Source of the DNA: an uncultured Prevotella sp.
GTDB lineage: Bacteria > Bacteroidota > Bacteroidia > Bacteroidales > Bacteroidaceae
Assembly: GCA_946183985.1 (NCBI GenBank)
Contig: CAMHDT010000007.1
Span: 1-34,670, forward strand
Reading direction: 5' to 3'
Length of the DNA: 34,670 nucleotides
Shown: positions 18,083 through 25,968 of the stretch, piece after piece
How the letters are laid out: every line of letters starts with the position of its first letter
How positions within the stretch are numbered: the stretch's first letter is position 1
Translations under genes and position numbers: made by a program
Notes under the pieces: generated by a model
The model's database searches: none
What the model was told of the DNA's origin: nothing
The model's input: the letters and a program-made list of their open reading frames with translations, nothing else

Positions 18083-19849
18083 TCAGGCCTGCTTCTCGGT
18101 CATCTCAATCTTCAGGTTCAACTCTTCCAACTGCTTCGGGTCCAGTTCGCCGGGAGCATCGAGCATCACATCGCGACCGCTGTTGTTCTTCGGGAAGGCG
18201 ATGCAGTCGCGAATGCTGTCGAGACCTGCCATAAGGCTCACGAAGCGGTCAAGACCGAAGGCCAGACCAGCATGAGGAGGTGCACCGTATTTGAAGGCAT
18301 TGATGAGGAAACCGAACTGAGCCATGGCGCGCTCGGGTGTGAAGCCCAGTATCTGAAACATCTTCTCCTGCAACTTGCCGTCGTGGATACGCAGCGAACC
18401 GCCGCCCACCTCCACGCCGTTGCACACGAAGTCGTAGGCCACGGCACGCACTTTGGCAGGATCGGTGTCGAGCAGAGGAATATCGTCGGGGTTAGGCAGC
18501 GTAAACGGATGGTGTGTGGCCATGAGGCGCTGCTCCTCGTCGCTCCACTCAAACAGGGGGAAGTCAACAATCCAGAGGCACACGAACCTGTCCTTGTCGC
18601 GCAGGCCCAGACGGTCGCCCATCTCCAGACGCAGTGTGCACAGTTGCACACGGGTCTTGTTGGCATTGTCGCCACTCATGATGAGCACCAGGTCGCCGTC
18701 CTTGGCACCCATGGTCTCTTTCAGTTTCTGCCATACCTCTGGCTCATAGAACTTATCGATGCTCGACTTCACGGTGCCGTCGCTGTTGAACTTCACGTAG
18801 ACCAGACCCTTGGCGCCCACCTGCGGACGCTTCACGAAATCGGTGAGTTGGTCCAGTTGCTTGCGGGTATAGTCGGCAGCACCAGGCACGCAGATACCGC
18901 CAATATAGTTTGCCTCGTTAAACACGGGGAACGAACCCGTGCCTTTCAACACATCCATCAGTTCCACAAACTCCATGCCGAAGCGCAGGTCGGGCTTGTC
19001 GCTACCGAAACGACGCATGGCCTCATGCCATGTCATACGCTGCAGCGGCGGCAACTCGATGCCACGGATCTCACGGAACAGATGGCGGGCCAGGTCTTCA
19101 AACACCTGCAACACATCCTCCTGCTCCACAAACGACATCTCGCAGTCAATCTGTGTAAACTCGGGCTGGCGGTCGGCACGCAGGTCTTCGTCGCGGAAGC
19201 ACTTGGCAATCTGGAAGTAGCGGTCGAAACCACTGACCATGAGCAACTGCTTCAGCGTCTGTGGGCTCTGCGGCAGGGCATAGAACTGTCCGGGATTCAT
19301 GCGGCTGGGCACCACGAAGTCGCGTGCGCCCTCAGGGGTAGAGCCGATGAGGATGGGTGTCTCCACCTCAATGAAGTTCAGACTATCGAGGAAGTTACGT
19401 ATCAGGATGGTCATCTTATGGCGCAACTCCAGATTTTTGCGAACGGCCGAGCGGCGCAGGTCCAGATAGCGGTACTTCATGCGGATATCGTCACCGCCGT
19501 CGGTATTGTCCTCGATGGTGAACGGCGGCGTGAGGCTCTCACTCAGAATTTGGAGTGCCGTGACCACGATTTCGATGTCGCCCGTGGGCATCTTGGCGTT
19601 CTTCGACTCGCGCTCGCGCACCTTGCCCGTGGCCTGTATGCAATACTCGCGACCCAGTTTGTTGGCACGTTCGCACAGGGCGGCATCGTCGCCCTCGTCG
19701 AACACCAACTGTGTTATTCCATAGCGGTCGCGCAGATCAACAAAGGTCATGCCTCCCATCTTGCGCGTGCGCTGTACCCATCCGGCCAGTGTCACCACCG
19801 TGCCGGCATCGGCGAGTCTCAACTCGCCACATGTTTTTGTCCTATACAT
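18083..19849 (-). CDS. aspS: Aspartyl-tRNA synthetase
   Basis: [85 protein letters not shown]. Confidence 0.97.
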   Translation of the reverse strand: MYRTKTCGELRLADAGTVVTLAGWVQRTRKMGGMTFVDLRDRYGITQLVFDEGDDAALCERANKLGREYCIQATGKVRERESKNAKMPTGDIEIVVTALQILSESLTPPFTIEDNTDGGDDIRMKYRYLDLRRSAVRKNLELRHKMTILIRNFLDSLNFIEVETPILIGSTPEGARDFVVPSRMNPGQFYALPQSPQTLKQLLMVSGFDRYFQIAKCFRDEDLRADRQPEFTQIDCEMSFVEQEDVLQVFEDLARHLFREIRGIELPPLQRMTWHEAMRRFGSDKPDLRFGMEFVELMDVLKGTGSFPVFNEANYIGGICVPGAADYTRKQLDQLTDFVKRPQVGAKGLVYVKFNSDGTVKSSIDKFYEPEVWQKLKETMGAKDGDLVLIMSGDNANKTRVQLCTLRLEMGDRLGLRDKDRFVCLWIVDFPLFEWSDEEQRLMATHHPFTLPNPDDIPLLDTDPAKVRAVAYDFVCNGVEVGGGSLRIHDGKLQEKMFQILGFTPERAMAQFGFLINAFKYGAPPHAGLAFGLDRFVSLMAGLDSIRDCIAFPKNNSGRDVMLDAPGELDPKQLEELNLKIEMTEKQA

Positions 19850-19885
19850 CGTTATATTAATATATATGTTTTTACTTTCAAGGTG

Positions 19886-19893
19886 CAAAGGTA
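19886..19893 (-). promoter_or_regulatory. -7 box upstream of aspS
   Basis: Minus-strand TACCTTTG 37 nt upstream of the ATG; -33 box weak. Confidence 0.55.
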
Positions 19894-19962
19894 GCACAAA
19901 AATGTGAGACGAAAGAAGAATGGGCGAAAAATTACCAAAAAACAAAGGCTGTTTCACTTCAA

Positions 19963-20044
19963 AACAATGGCACTTTCACCCCGAAACGATGGCACTTTTT
20001 TTTAACGATGGCACTTTTGCCCCGAAACGATGGCACTTTTTCTC
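19963..20044 (+). repeat. Two tandem 41-bp units, each with two AACRATGGCACTTT cores (four cores)
   Basis: Cores at 19963, 19985, 20004, 20026 (spacing 22/19/22); the 41-mers match at about 36/41 positions. Confidence 0.85.
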
Positions 20045-20173
20045 GTGCAAAGCCGCACCGTTCATCTTTTTTGCACAGATAATAAATATGAGGGCGTTTT
20101 GCAAGAGTTTTAGTGCTAATTTTTCATAAGTGAGGTGCAGAACCTCAAAAAAACAAAAAAAAAGCCCTGTTTC

Positions 20174-20204
20174 TTTGTCATAAACTCAACTTTTAGTAAT
20201 TTTG
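20174..20204 (+). promoter_or_regulatory. Promoter of the GH105 gene
   Basis: TTTG 20174-20177, N19, TAATTTTG 20197-20204. Confidence 0.75.
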
Positions 20205-20227
20205 CGAGAAATTTGATGAACAAACGA

Positions 20228-21391
20228 ATGCAAAAGACTACCATACAGACTATGACAAGAAAACTAACTGCAATGATGATGACCGCCTGCATGGCTTTGA
20301 CGGCTGCCGCACAGCCCACGGCCGACGAGGTGATGGCGGTGACGAGAAAGGCCAACGACTACTTCATGGCCAAGTATGCTGACCCCACGGTGCCCACCAA
20401 CGTGAAGAAGGTGCGCCCGTCGAACCTGTGGACAAGGGCCGTGTACTACGAGGGGCTGATGGCACTGAACGAAATTGACCCGCAGCAGCGCTATGTGGAC
20501 TATGCCATGACATGGGCCGACTTCCACCAATGGACACCCCGCAACGGCATACGGACTTGCGACGCCGACGACCAGTGCTGCGGACAGACCTATGTGATGC
20601 TGCAGCGCTATGTGGAGGACGACCAAAAACTGGCTAACGTACTGGCCAACCTGGACTACCAGATGCAGACAGCCAACCCGAAGAACGGGAGCCTCTATGG
20701 CTGGTGGACATGGATAGACGCCATACAGATGGCCATGCCGCTCTACGTGCAGGCCTGGCAGGTGACGGGCGACAGGAAATACCTGGACCACGGCATGACG
20801 ATGTATCGCTGGAGCCGCAACGAGTGCGGTGGCGGACTGTTCAACGTGAAGGAAGGACTGTGGTGGCGCGATGCTGACTATGTGCCGCCCTATAAGGAGC
20901 CCGATGGCCAGCAGTGTTACTGGAGCCGCGGCAACGGCTGGGTGTATGCGGCCCTGGTGCGGTGCATGGAGATGCTGCCGAAGAAGTCGAAGGAGTATAA
21001 GGAACTGAAGAAAGACTTCCTGCTGATGAGCAAGGGGCTGCTGACATGCCAGCGCGAGGACGGTTTCTGGAACCCCAGCCTGGTGTCAACGAACTATGCC
21101 ATGCCTGAGACCAGCGGCACCGCTCTGTTTCTCTACGGCATGTGCTGGGGCATGAGGCAGGGTCTGCTCAAGGAGAAGGACTATGCCGAGGTGTGCCACC
21201 GTGCCTGGGAGGCCATGGTGCGCGATGCCGTTCACCCCGACGGTTTCCTGGGATGGATGCAGGGCACAGGCAAGGACCCCTCGGCCGGTCAGCCGCTGAG
21301 TTACACCAAGATTCCCGACTTCGAGGACTATGGCACCGGCTGCTTCCTGCTGGGCGCAACGGAATACTGGCGCTTCGTGAATAAAGAATAA
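20228..21391 (+). CDS. Glycoside hydrolase family 105 (unsaturated rhamnogalacturonyl/glucuronyl hydrolase-like), secreted
   Basis: Signal peptide MTRKLTAMMMTACMALTAAAQ; WTWIDAIQMAMPLY, YWSRGNGWVYAALVRCMEMLP, GTGCFLLGATE; alternative starts 20216 or 20252. Confidence 0.88.
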   Translation: MQKTTIQTMTRKLTAMMMTACMALTAAAQPTADEVMAVTRKANDYFMAKYADPTVPTNVKKVRPSNLWTRAVYYEGLMALNEIDPQQRYVDYAMTWADFHQWTPRNGIRTCDADDQCCGQTYVMLQRYVEDDQKLANVLANLDYQMQTANPKNGSLYGWWTWIDAIQMAMPLYVQAWQVTGDRKYLDHGMTMYRWSRNECGGGLFNVKEGLWWRDADYVPPYKEPDGQQCYWSRGNGWVYAALVRCMEMLPKKSKEYKELKKDFLLMSKGLLTCQREDGFWNPSLVSTNYAMPETSGTALFLYGMCWGMRQGLLKEKDYAEVCHRAWEAMVRDAVHPDGFLGWMQGTGKDPSAGQPLSYTKIPDFEDYGTGCFLLGATEYWRFVNKE

Positions 21392-21413
21392 AGAATGAAG
21401 AATGAGGAATAAA
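21379..21413. repeat. Heptad array (5 units)
   Basis: GAATAAA GAATAAA GAATGAA GAATGAG GAATAAA. Confidence 0.9.
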
Positions 21414-21460
21414 CCTTTGACCAGATTGAACGTCAAACAAATAAAAAACGAAGATAGATT

Positions 21461-21847
21461 ATGAAGAAAATTTTACTGATTACAATGATGCTGGTATGCG
21501 GCATGACCGCAGCCATGGCACAGAAGCAGGCCGAAATCAAGTTCGACACGCTGACACACAACTTTGGAACGTTTTCTGGGAAAACAACGCCTAAAGTGAG
21601 TTGCGTCTTCACATTTCAGAACGTGGGTGAGACACCACTGGTCATCAACCAGGCTATCGCCTCGTGCGGATGCACGGTGCCCGAATATACGAAGGAACCC
21701 ATACAGCCAGGACAGAAGGGCGAAATCAAGGTGACCTACGACAGTACAGGCAAGTGGCCCGGACACTTCAAGAAAAGCATCACCGTACGCACCAACGGTG
21801 TGGTGGAGATGACGCGCCTCTACATTGAGGGCGACATGACGGAATAA
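21461..21847 (+). CDS. DUF1573 domain-containing secreted protein
   Basis: Signal peptide then FDTLTHNFGTF...FTFQNVGETPLVINQAIASCGCTVPEY...VTYDSTGKWPGHFKKSITVRTN. Confidence 0.9.
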   Translation: MKKILLITMMLVCGMTAAMAQKQAEIKFDTLTHNFGTFSGKTTPKVSCVFTFQNVGETPLVINQAIASCGCTVPEYTKEPIQPGQKGEIKVTYDSTGKWPGHFKKSITVRTNGVVEMTRLYIEGDMTE

Positions 21848-21866
21848 ACAAACGGCTCACCTATTA

Positions 21867-21911
21867 TATATAAAAGACCGCTCGACCTTTGGCCGAGCGG
21901 TCTTTTATATA
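21867..21911. terminator. Bidirectional terminator
   Basis: TATATAAAAGACCGCTCG-acctttggc-CGAGCGGTCTTTTATATA, perfect 18-bp stem between convergent genes. Confidence 0.92.
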
Positions 21912-21927
21912 TACCGAACTAATACAC

Positions 21928-23472
21928 TTACTTGGCGTATGCCACGGAGCGGGTTTCGCGAATCACGGTAATCTTCACCTGACCGGGATAGGTCATCTCG
22001 TTCTGAATCTTGGTGGCAATCTCACCGCTCAGTGCCTCAGTCTCGGCATCGTCCATCTTATCGGCACCTACAATGACACGCAGTTCGCGACCGGCCTGAA
22101 TGGCGTAGGTCTTGGTGACGCCTGGATAACTCATGGCTATGGCCTCAAGGTCGTTGAGACGCTTGATGTAAGCCTCCACAATCTCGCGACGGGCACCGGG
22201 ACGGGCACCGCTGATGGCGTCGCACACCTGCACGATTGGTGCCAGAAGTGTCTGCATCTCCATCTCGTCGTGGTGGGCACCGATGGCATTGCAGATATCG
22301 GGCTTCTCCTTGTATTTCTCTGCAATCTTAGCACCATAGAGTGCGTGGGGCATCTCGCTCTCCTCGTCGGGCACCTTGCCTATATCGTGCAACAAGCCGG
22401 CACGCTTGGCCTTTTTGGGATTGAGACCCAGTTCGCTGGCCATAACGGCACAGAGGTTAGCGGTTTCGCGGGCGTGCTGCAAAAGGTTCTGTCCGTAACT
22501 GGAGCGATACTTCATCTTACCAATGATGCGCACCAGTTCAGGATGCAGACCATGGATGCCCAGGTCGATGGCTGTGCGCTTGCCAGTCTCGATAATCTCG
22601 TTGTCGAGTTGCTTCTTCACCTTGGCCACCACCTCTTCGATGCGGGCGGGATGGATGCGGCCGTCGCTGACCAACTGGTGCAGCGCCAGACGGCACACCT
22701 CGCGACGCACGGGATCGAAGCCGCTGATGACGATGGCCTCTGGCGTATCGTCGACCACGATCTCCACGCCGCAGGCAGCCTCGAGGGCACGGATGTTGCG
22801 ACCCTCACGACCAATAACGCGACCTTTCACATCGTCATTATCAATATGGAACACCGACACACTGTTCTCCACAGCCGTCTCGGTGGCCACACGCTGAATG
22901 GTCTGAATTACGATTTTCTTGGCCTGAGCATTGGCATTGAGTTTTGCCTCGTCCATAATCTCGTTGATATAACTGGCGGCCTGGGTCTTGGCCTCATCCT
23001 TCAACGACTCTACCAGACGGTTGCGGGCTTCCTCGGCGCTCAAGCCGGAGAGTTCCTCCAGTTTCTCACGCTCCTTCTGCTGCATCTTGCCCAGTTCGTC
23101 CTGCTTCAGGGCCAGGGCTTTCTTCTCATTGTCAATGCGCTGCTGCTGGTTGTCGAGTTCGTTCTTGCGGCGGCCTAGTTCGTCCTGACGCTGGTTGAGC
23201 GAAATTTCGCGCTGCTTCAGGCGGTTCTCGCTCTGCTGGATGTGCTGGTTGCGCTGCTGCACCTCCTTCTCCAGTTCGCTTTTCTTGTTGAGGAACTTCT
23301 CTTTCACCTCGAGCAGTTTCTTCTCTTTGATGACCTCGGCCTCCTTGGCAGCGGCATCGACCATGGCATTGTACTTGCCCTTGACGACCTTGATGAAAAT
23401 GAGATATCCGCAGGCCACACCCACAAGGAGTGCTGCTACGGCAATCAGAATCACAAAAATAATATCAATCAT
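21928..23472 (-). CDS. rny: Ribonuclease Y
   Basis: N-terminal TM, long coiled coil, KH domain ([43 protein letters not shown]), HD domain ([26 protein letters not shown]). Confidence 0.96.
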   Translation of the reverse strand: MIDIIFVILIAVAALLVGVACGYLIFIKVVKGKYNAMVDAAAKEAEVIKEKKLLEVKEKFLNKKSELEKEVQQRNQHIQQSENRLKQREISLNQRQDELGRRKNELDNQQQRIDNEKKALALKQDELGKMQQKEREKLEELSGLSAEEARNRLVESLKDEAKTQAASYINEIMDEAKLNANAQAKKIVIQTIQRVATETAVENSVSVFHIDNDDVKGRVIGREGRNIRALEAACGVEIVVDDTPEAIVISGFDPVRREVCRLALHQLVSDGRIHPARIEEVVAKVKKQLDNEIIETGKRTAIDLGIHGLHPELVRIIGKMKYRSSYGQNLLQHARETANLCAVMASELGLNPKKAKRAGLLHDIGKVPDEESEMPHALYGAKIAEKYKEKPDICNAIGAHHDEMEMQTLLAPIVQVCDAISGARPGARREIVEAYIKRLNDLEAIAMSYPGVTKTYAIQAGRELRVIVGADKMDDAETEALSGEIATKIQNEMTYPGQVKITVIRETRSVAYAK

Positions 23473-23504
23473 AAATATATATATTGGTTGTTAATATTCT
23501 CTCT

Positions 23505-23804
23505 TCACTTCTCCAATGCATCCTCAATCTCGGACGTCAACTGAGAGAGAATATTATCATAAGGCTCGGTATTGTTCTTGCCCAACTCCTTTTCATAGCG
23601 CAACGCAATCTCAATAAGCGTCATCAACGCTATGGTATGATCACTCTTGCGCCCGCGGTAGACCTGAGCATAGGCACCATAGCGCTCGGTGATGAGTTTA
23701 GCGGCTGCACGGTAATACTCCTCATCCTCACGGTTGTGGAGTTTCATTGCAATCTCTTCGTCATAGACATGCAACCTTATATTGAGTACGCTTTCCTCTG
23801 CCAT
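23505..23804 (-). CDS. zapA: Cell division protein ZapA
   Basis: VLNIRLHVYDEEIAMKLHNREDEEYYRAAAKLITERY; typical position next to rny in Bacteroidetes. Confidence 0.85.
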   Translation of the reverse strand: MAEESVLNIRLHVYDEEIAMKLHNREDEEYYRAAAKLITERYGAYAQVYRGRKSDHTIALMTLIEIALRYEKELGKNNTEPYDNILSQLTSEIEDALEK

Positions 23805-23820
23805 TACAACTTCTCGTCAG

Positions 23821-24117
23821 TTACTTTTCGTCACTAAGGACGGCAATGCATTTGTTTACTTCGCGTATCAGACGGGCCAGACGGTCTTTGGCACCCTTGA
23901 GGTCGCCATCGGTGATTTCCACCATGCGGGCCATCTTCAACGACTGGTAGTCACGCTCCTGCTGGGCCAGTTTGGCCTCCAGTTGTTTGATGCGCTGCTC
24001 ATGCTCTTCGACCATTTCATAGAGGTCTGCGTTCTCCTTCTTCAGTTCTTGAAAACGGAGAATCATCTGCCTCACACGGGTCTGAAACGTGGCTAACATC
24101 TTCTCGCTCTGAGTCAT
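23821..24117 (-). CDS. Coiled-coil protein, ZapA-linked (ZapB-like)
   Basis: ELKKENADLYEMVEEHEQRIKQLEAKLAQQERDYQSLK coiled coil directly upstream of zapA. Confidence 0.7.
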   Translation of the reverse strand: MTQSEKMLATFQTRVRQMILRFQELKKENADLYEMVEEHEQRIKQLEAKLAQQERDYQSLKMARMVEITDGDLKGAKDRLARLIREVNKCIAVLSDEK

Positions 24118-24229
24118 GACTATACTTTTATCTTACAAAATTAGAAAAAAGAAGTGAAAATGGAACAAAGAAAAGGAAAAAGTGAATTATATTTTTTATT
24201 TTTTAACTTTTCAGTGCTCCATTCTCTCA

Positions 24230-24856
24230 TCATTGATTTCCTTTTGGCTGCTTTTCTTTCTTGGCAAGCATCACAACACGATAGGCGAAATCGGTGACCC
24301 ATTTTTCTGAGAAGCCCAAACGCTTGTTATACTCACGCACGCCCACCACCGTCTTGATGACACCGGCATCTTTGTAGTCGTTCTTGTTGAAAATGTCGTG
24401 AACGGTCTTCTCGGTCATCGAATAGAGTGCTTTCTTGAAGAAGCCCGGTAAGCGCAACTTGAACTTCATGAGATTGCCCATGAGCATCATGACATCCTGC
24501 ACGAAAGCCTGGAACTGGAGCAGATAGGTCTGCACATCCTGAATCTTCTTGCAGCGGCGGCGAATGCTCTGGTCTATCTCCTTGAAGAAGTCATCGTCCA
24601 TGTCATACATCTCCTTCAGCATCTTCTTGCATCGGGCCTTCTCGCCGATGCCCAGACGACCGCCCTGCGTGGGCACGTGAAGCGTGACCTTAAACATACG
24701 CAGGTCGGGCAGTGCGTTAAGGTTGGTAATGCCAAGGTCGGCTGCCATCACAGCCTGAAAATATACGCGAATAAGGGTCATGAAATCTTCCATGCCACCC
24801 ACTTTCTTATCGCCCTCGGCCGTCTTGCGGCCAAAAAGTCTTGAAAAAAATCCCAT
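24230..24856 (-). CDS. Conserved hypothetical protein
   Basis: 208 aa ORF with promoter CAAAGGTA at 24878-24885; no recognised domain. Confidence 0.7.
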   Translation of the reverse strand: MGFFSRLFGRKTAEGDKKVGGMEDFMTLIRVYFQAVMAADLGITNLNALPDLRMFKVTLHVPTQGGRLGIGEKARCKKMLKEMYDMDDDFFKEIDQSIRRRCKKIQDVQTYLLQFQAFVQDVMMLMGNLMKFKLRLPGFFKKALYSMTEKTVHDIFNKNDYKDAGVIKTVVGVREYNKRLGFSEKWVTDFAYRVVMLAKKEKQPKGNQ

Positions 24857-24872
24857 AGTTTTGTTTTAAATT

Positions 24873-25027
24873 GGGTGCAAAGGTACGAAAAAGTTAAGAG
24901 TTAGGAGTTAGGAGCAAAGAGTTTTCTGCTCGGCAAACGCTTAAATAATGTTAAATGCACCATGCATCATGTCTAATTATCCTCATACCTAACTCCTAAC
25001 TCCCAACTTTTTTGTACCTTTGCACCC
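24873..25027. repeat. ~40-bp near-perfect inverted repeat flanking a ~73-bp core, with outward -7 boxes
   Basis: Left 24873-24912 versus reverse complement of 24988-25027: 37/40 identical. Confidence 0.85.
24941..25010. repeat. Drifting heptad array (10 units)
   Basis: TTAAATA ATGTTAA ATGCACC ATGCATC ATGTCTA ATTATCC TCATACC TAACTCC TAACTCC CAACTTT. Confidence 0.7.
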
Positions 25028-25045
25028 TGATAATATTGAGAACTT

Positions 25046-25924
25046 ATGAAAGGAATTGTACTGGCTGGAGGGAGCGGCACACGCCTCTACCCTATCACAA
25101 AAGGCATCAGCAAACAACTGATACCTATTTTTGACAAGCCTATGATATACTACCCTATTTCGGCACTCATGCTGGCTGGAATAAGGGATATTCTCATCAT
25201 ATCTACACCACACGACCTGCCGGGATTCCGCCGATTGCTGGGCGACGGCACAGAACTGGGCGTTCACTTTGAATATGCCGAACAGCCTTCGCCCGACGGA
25301 CTGGCACAGGCGTTCATCATCGGCGAGCAGTTTATTGGCGACGATTGCGTCTGTCTGGTACTGGGCGACAACATCTTCTACGGCTCAGGCTTCAGCGGTC
25401 TGTTGAAGGAAAGCGTGGAAAACGCGGAGGAACACGGACTGACCACCGTCTTCGGATATTGGGTCAACGACCCGGAACGCTATGGCGTGGCCGAATTCGA
25501 TAGTGAGGGCAACTGCCTGAGCATAGAAGAGAAGCCCGCACATCCCAAGTCGAACTATGCCGTGGTGGGCCTCTACTTCTATCCCAACAGCGTAGTAGAG
25601 ATAGCCAAGCACATCAAGCCCAGCGCACGCGGCGAACTGGAGATAACAACCGTCAACCAGACCTATCTCGCTGAGCGGAAACTGAAGGTAAAGACCTTGC
25701 AGCGCGGGTTCGCATGGCTCGACACCGGCACACACGACTCGCTGGCCGAGGCCTCGACCTTCATCGAGGTGATTGAGAAACGGCAAGGGCTGAAAGTGGC
25801 GTGTCTGGAAGAGATTGCCTTCAAGCGCGGATGGATCAGCCGCGAACAACTGAAGGAACTGGCCAAGCCCATGCTGAAGAACGGCTACGGCCAATATATA
25901 GACCGCCTGGCTTCAGACATGTAA
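25046..25924 (+). CDS. rfbA: Glucose-1-phosphate thymidylyltransferase
   Basis: [55 protein letters not shown]. Confidence 0.96.
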   Translation: MKGIVLAGGSGTRLYPITKGISKQLIPIFDKPMIYYPISALMLAGIRDILIISTPHDLPGFRRLLGDGTELGVHFEYAEQPSPDGLAQAFIIGEQFIGDDCVCLVLGDNIFYGSGFSGLLKESVENAEEHGLTTVFGYWVNDPERYGVAEFDSEGNCLSIEEKPAHPKSNYAVVGLYFYPNSVVEIAKHIKPSARGELEITTVNQTYLAERKLKVKTLQRGFAWLDTGTHDSLAEASTFIEVIEKRQGLKVACLEEIAFKRGWISREQLKELAKPMLKNGYGQYIDRLASDM

Positions 25925-25968
25925 ACATATAAGAAATATTACACCTTATTATTATATATATAAGAGCA

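Noticed and set aside
18062-19894. 610-aa plus-strand ORF antisense to aspS
   Set aside because: Covers aspS in antisense; His/Leu/Gln-rich composition typical of reverse-frame translation.
19963-20044. CRISPR-like array
   Set aside because: Spacers are 4-8 bp and themselves repetitive, cores only 15 bp; no cas genes.
19920-20129. 69-aa ORF across the repeat array (repeated W-H-F motifs)
   Set aside because: Motif repetition just reflects the DNA repeat; no upstream translation signals.
21889-23178. 429-aa plus-strand ORF antisense to rny
   Set aside because: Same shadow-ORF pattern, and it begins within the terminator.
24149-24215. A/G- and T-rich stretch as another heptad array
   Set aside because: Only partial period-7 similarity (TTTTTTA TTTTTTA); indistinguishable from low complexity.
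24873-25027. Insertion-sequence terminal inverted repeats
   Set aside because: Core is only ~75 bp with no transposase or clear target-site duplication; arms contain promoter boxes.
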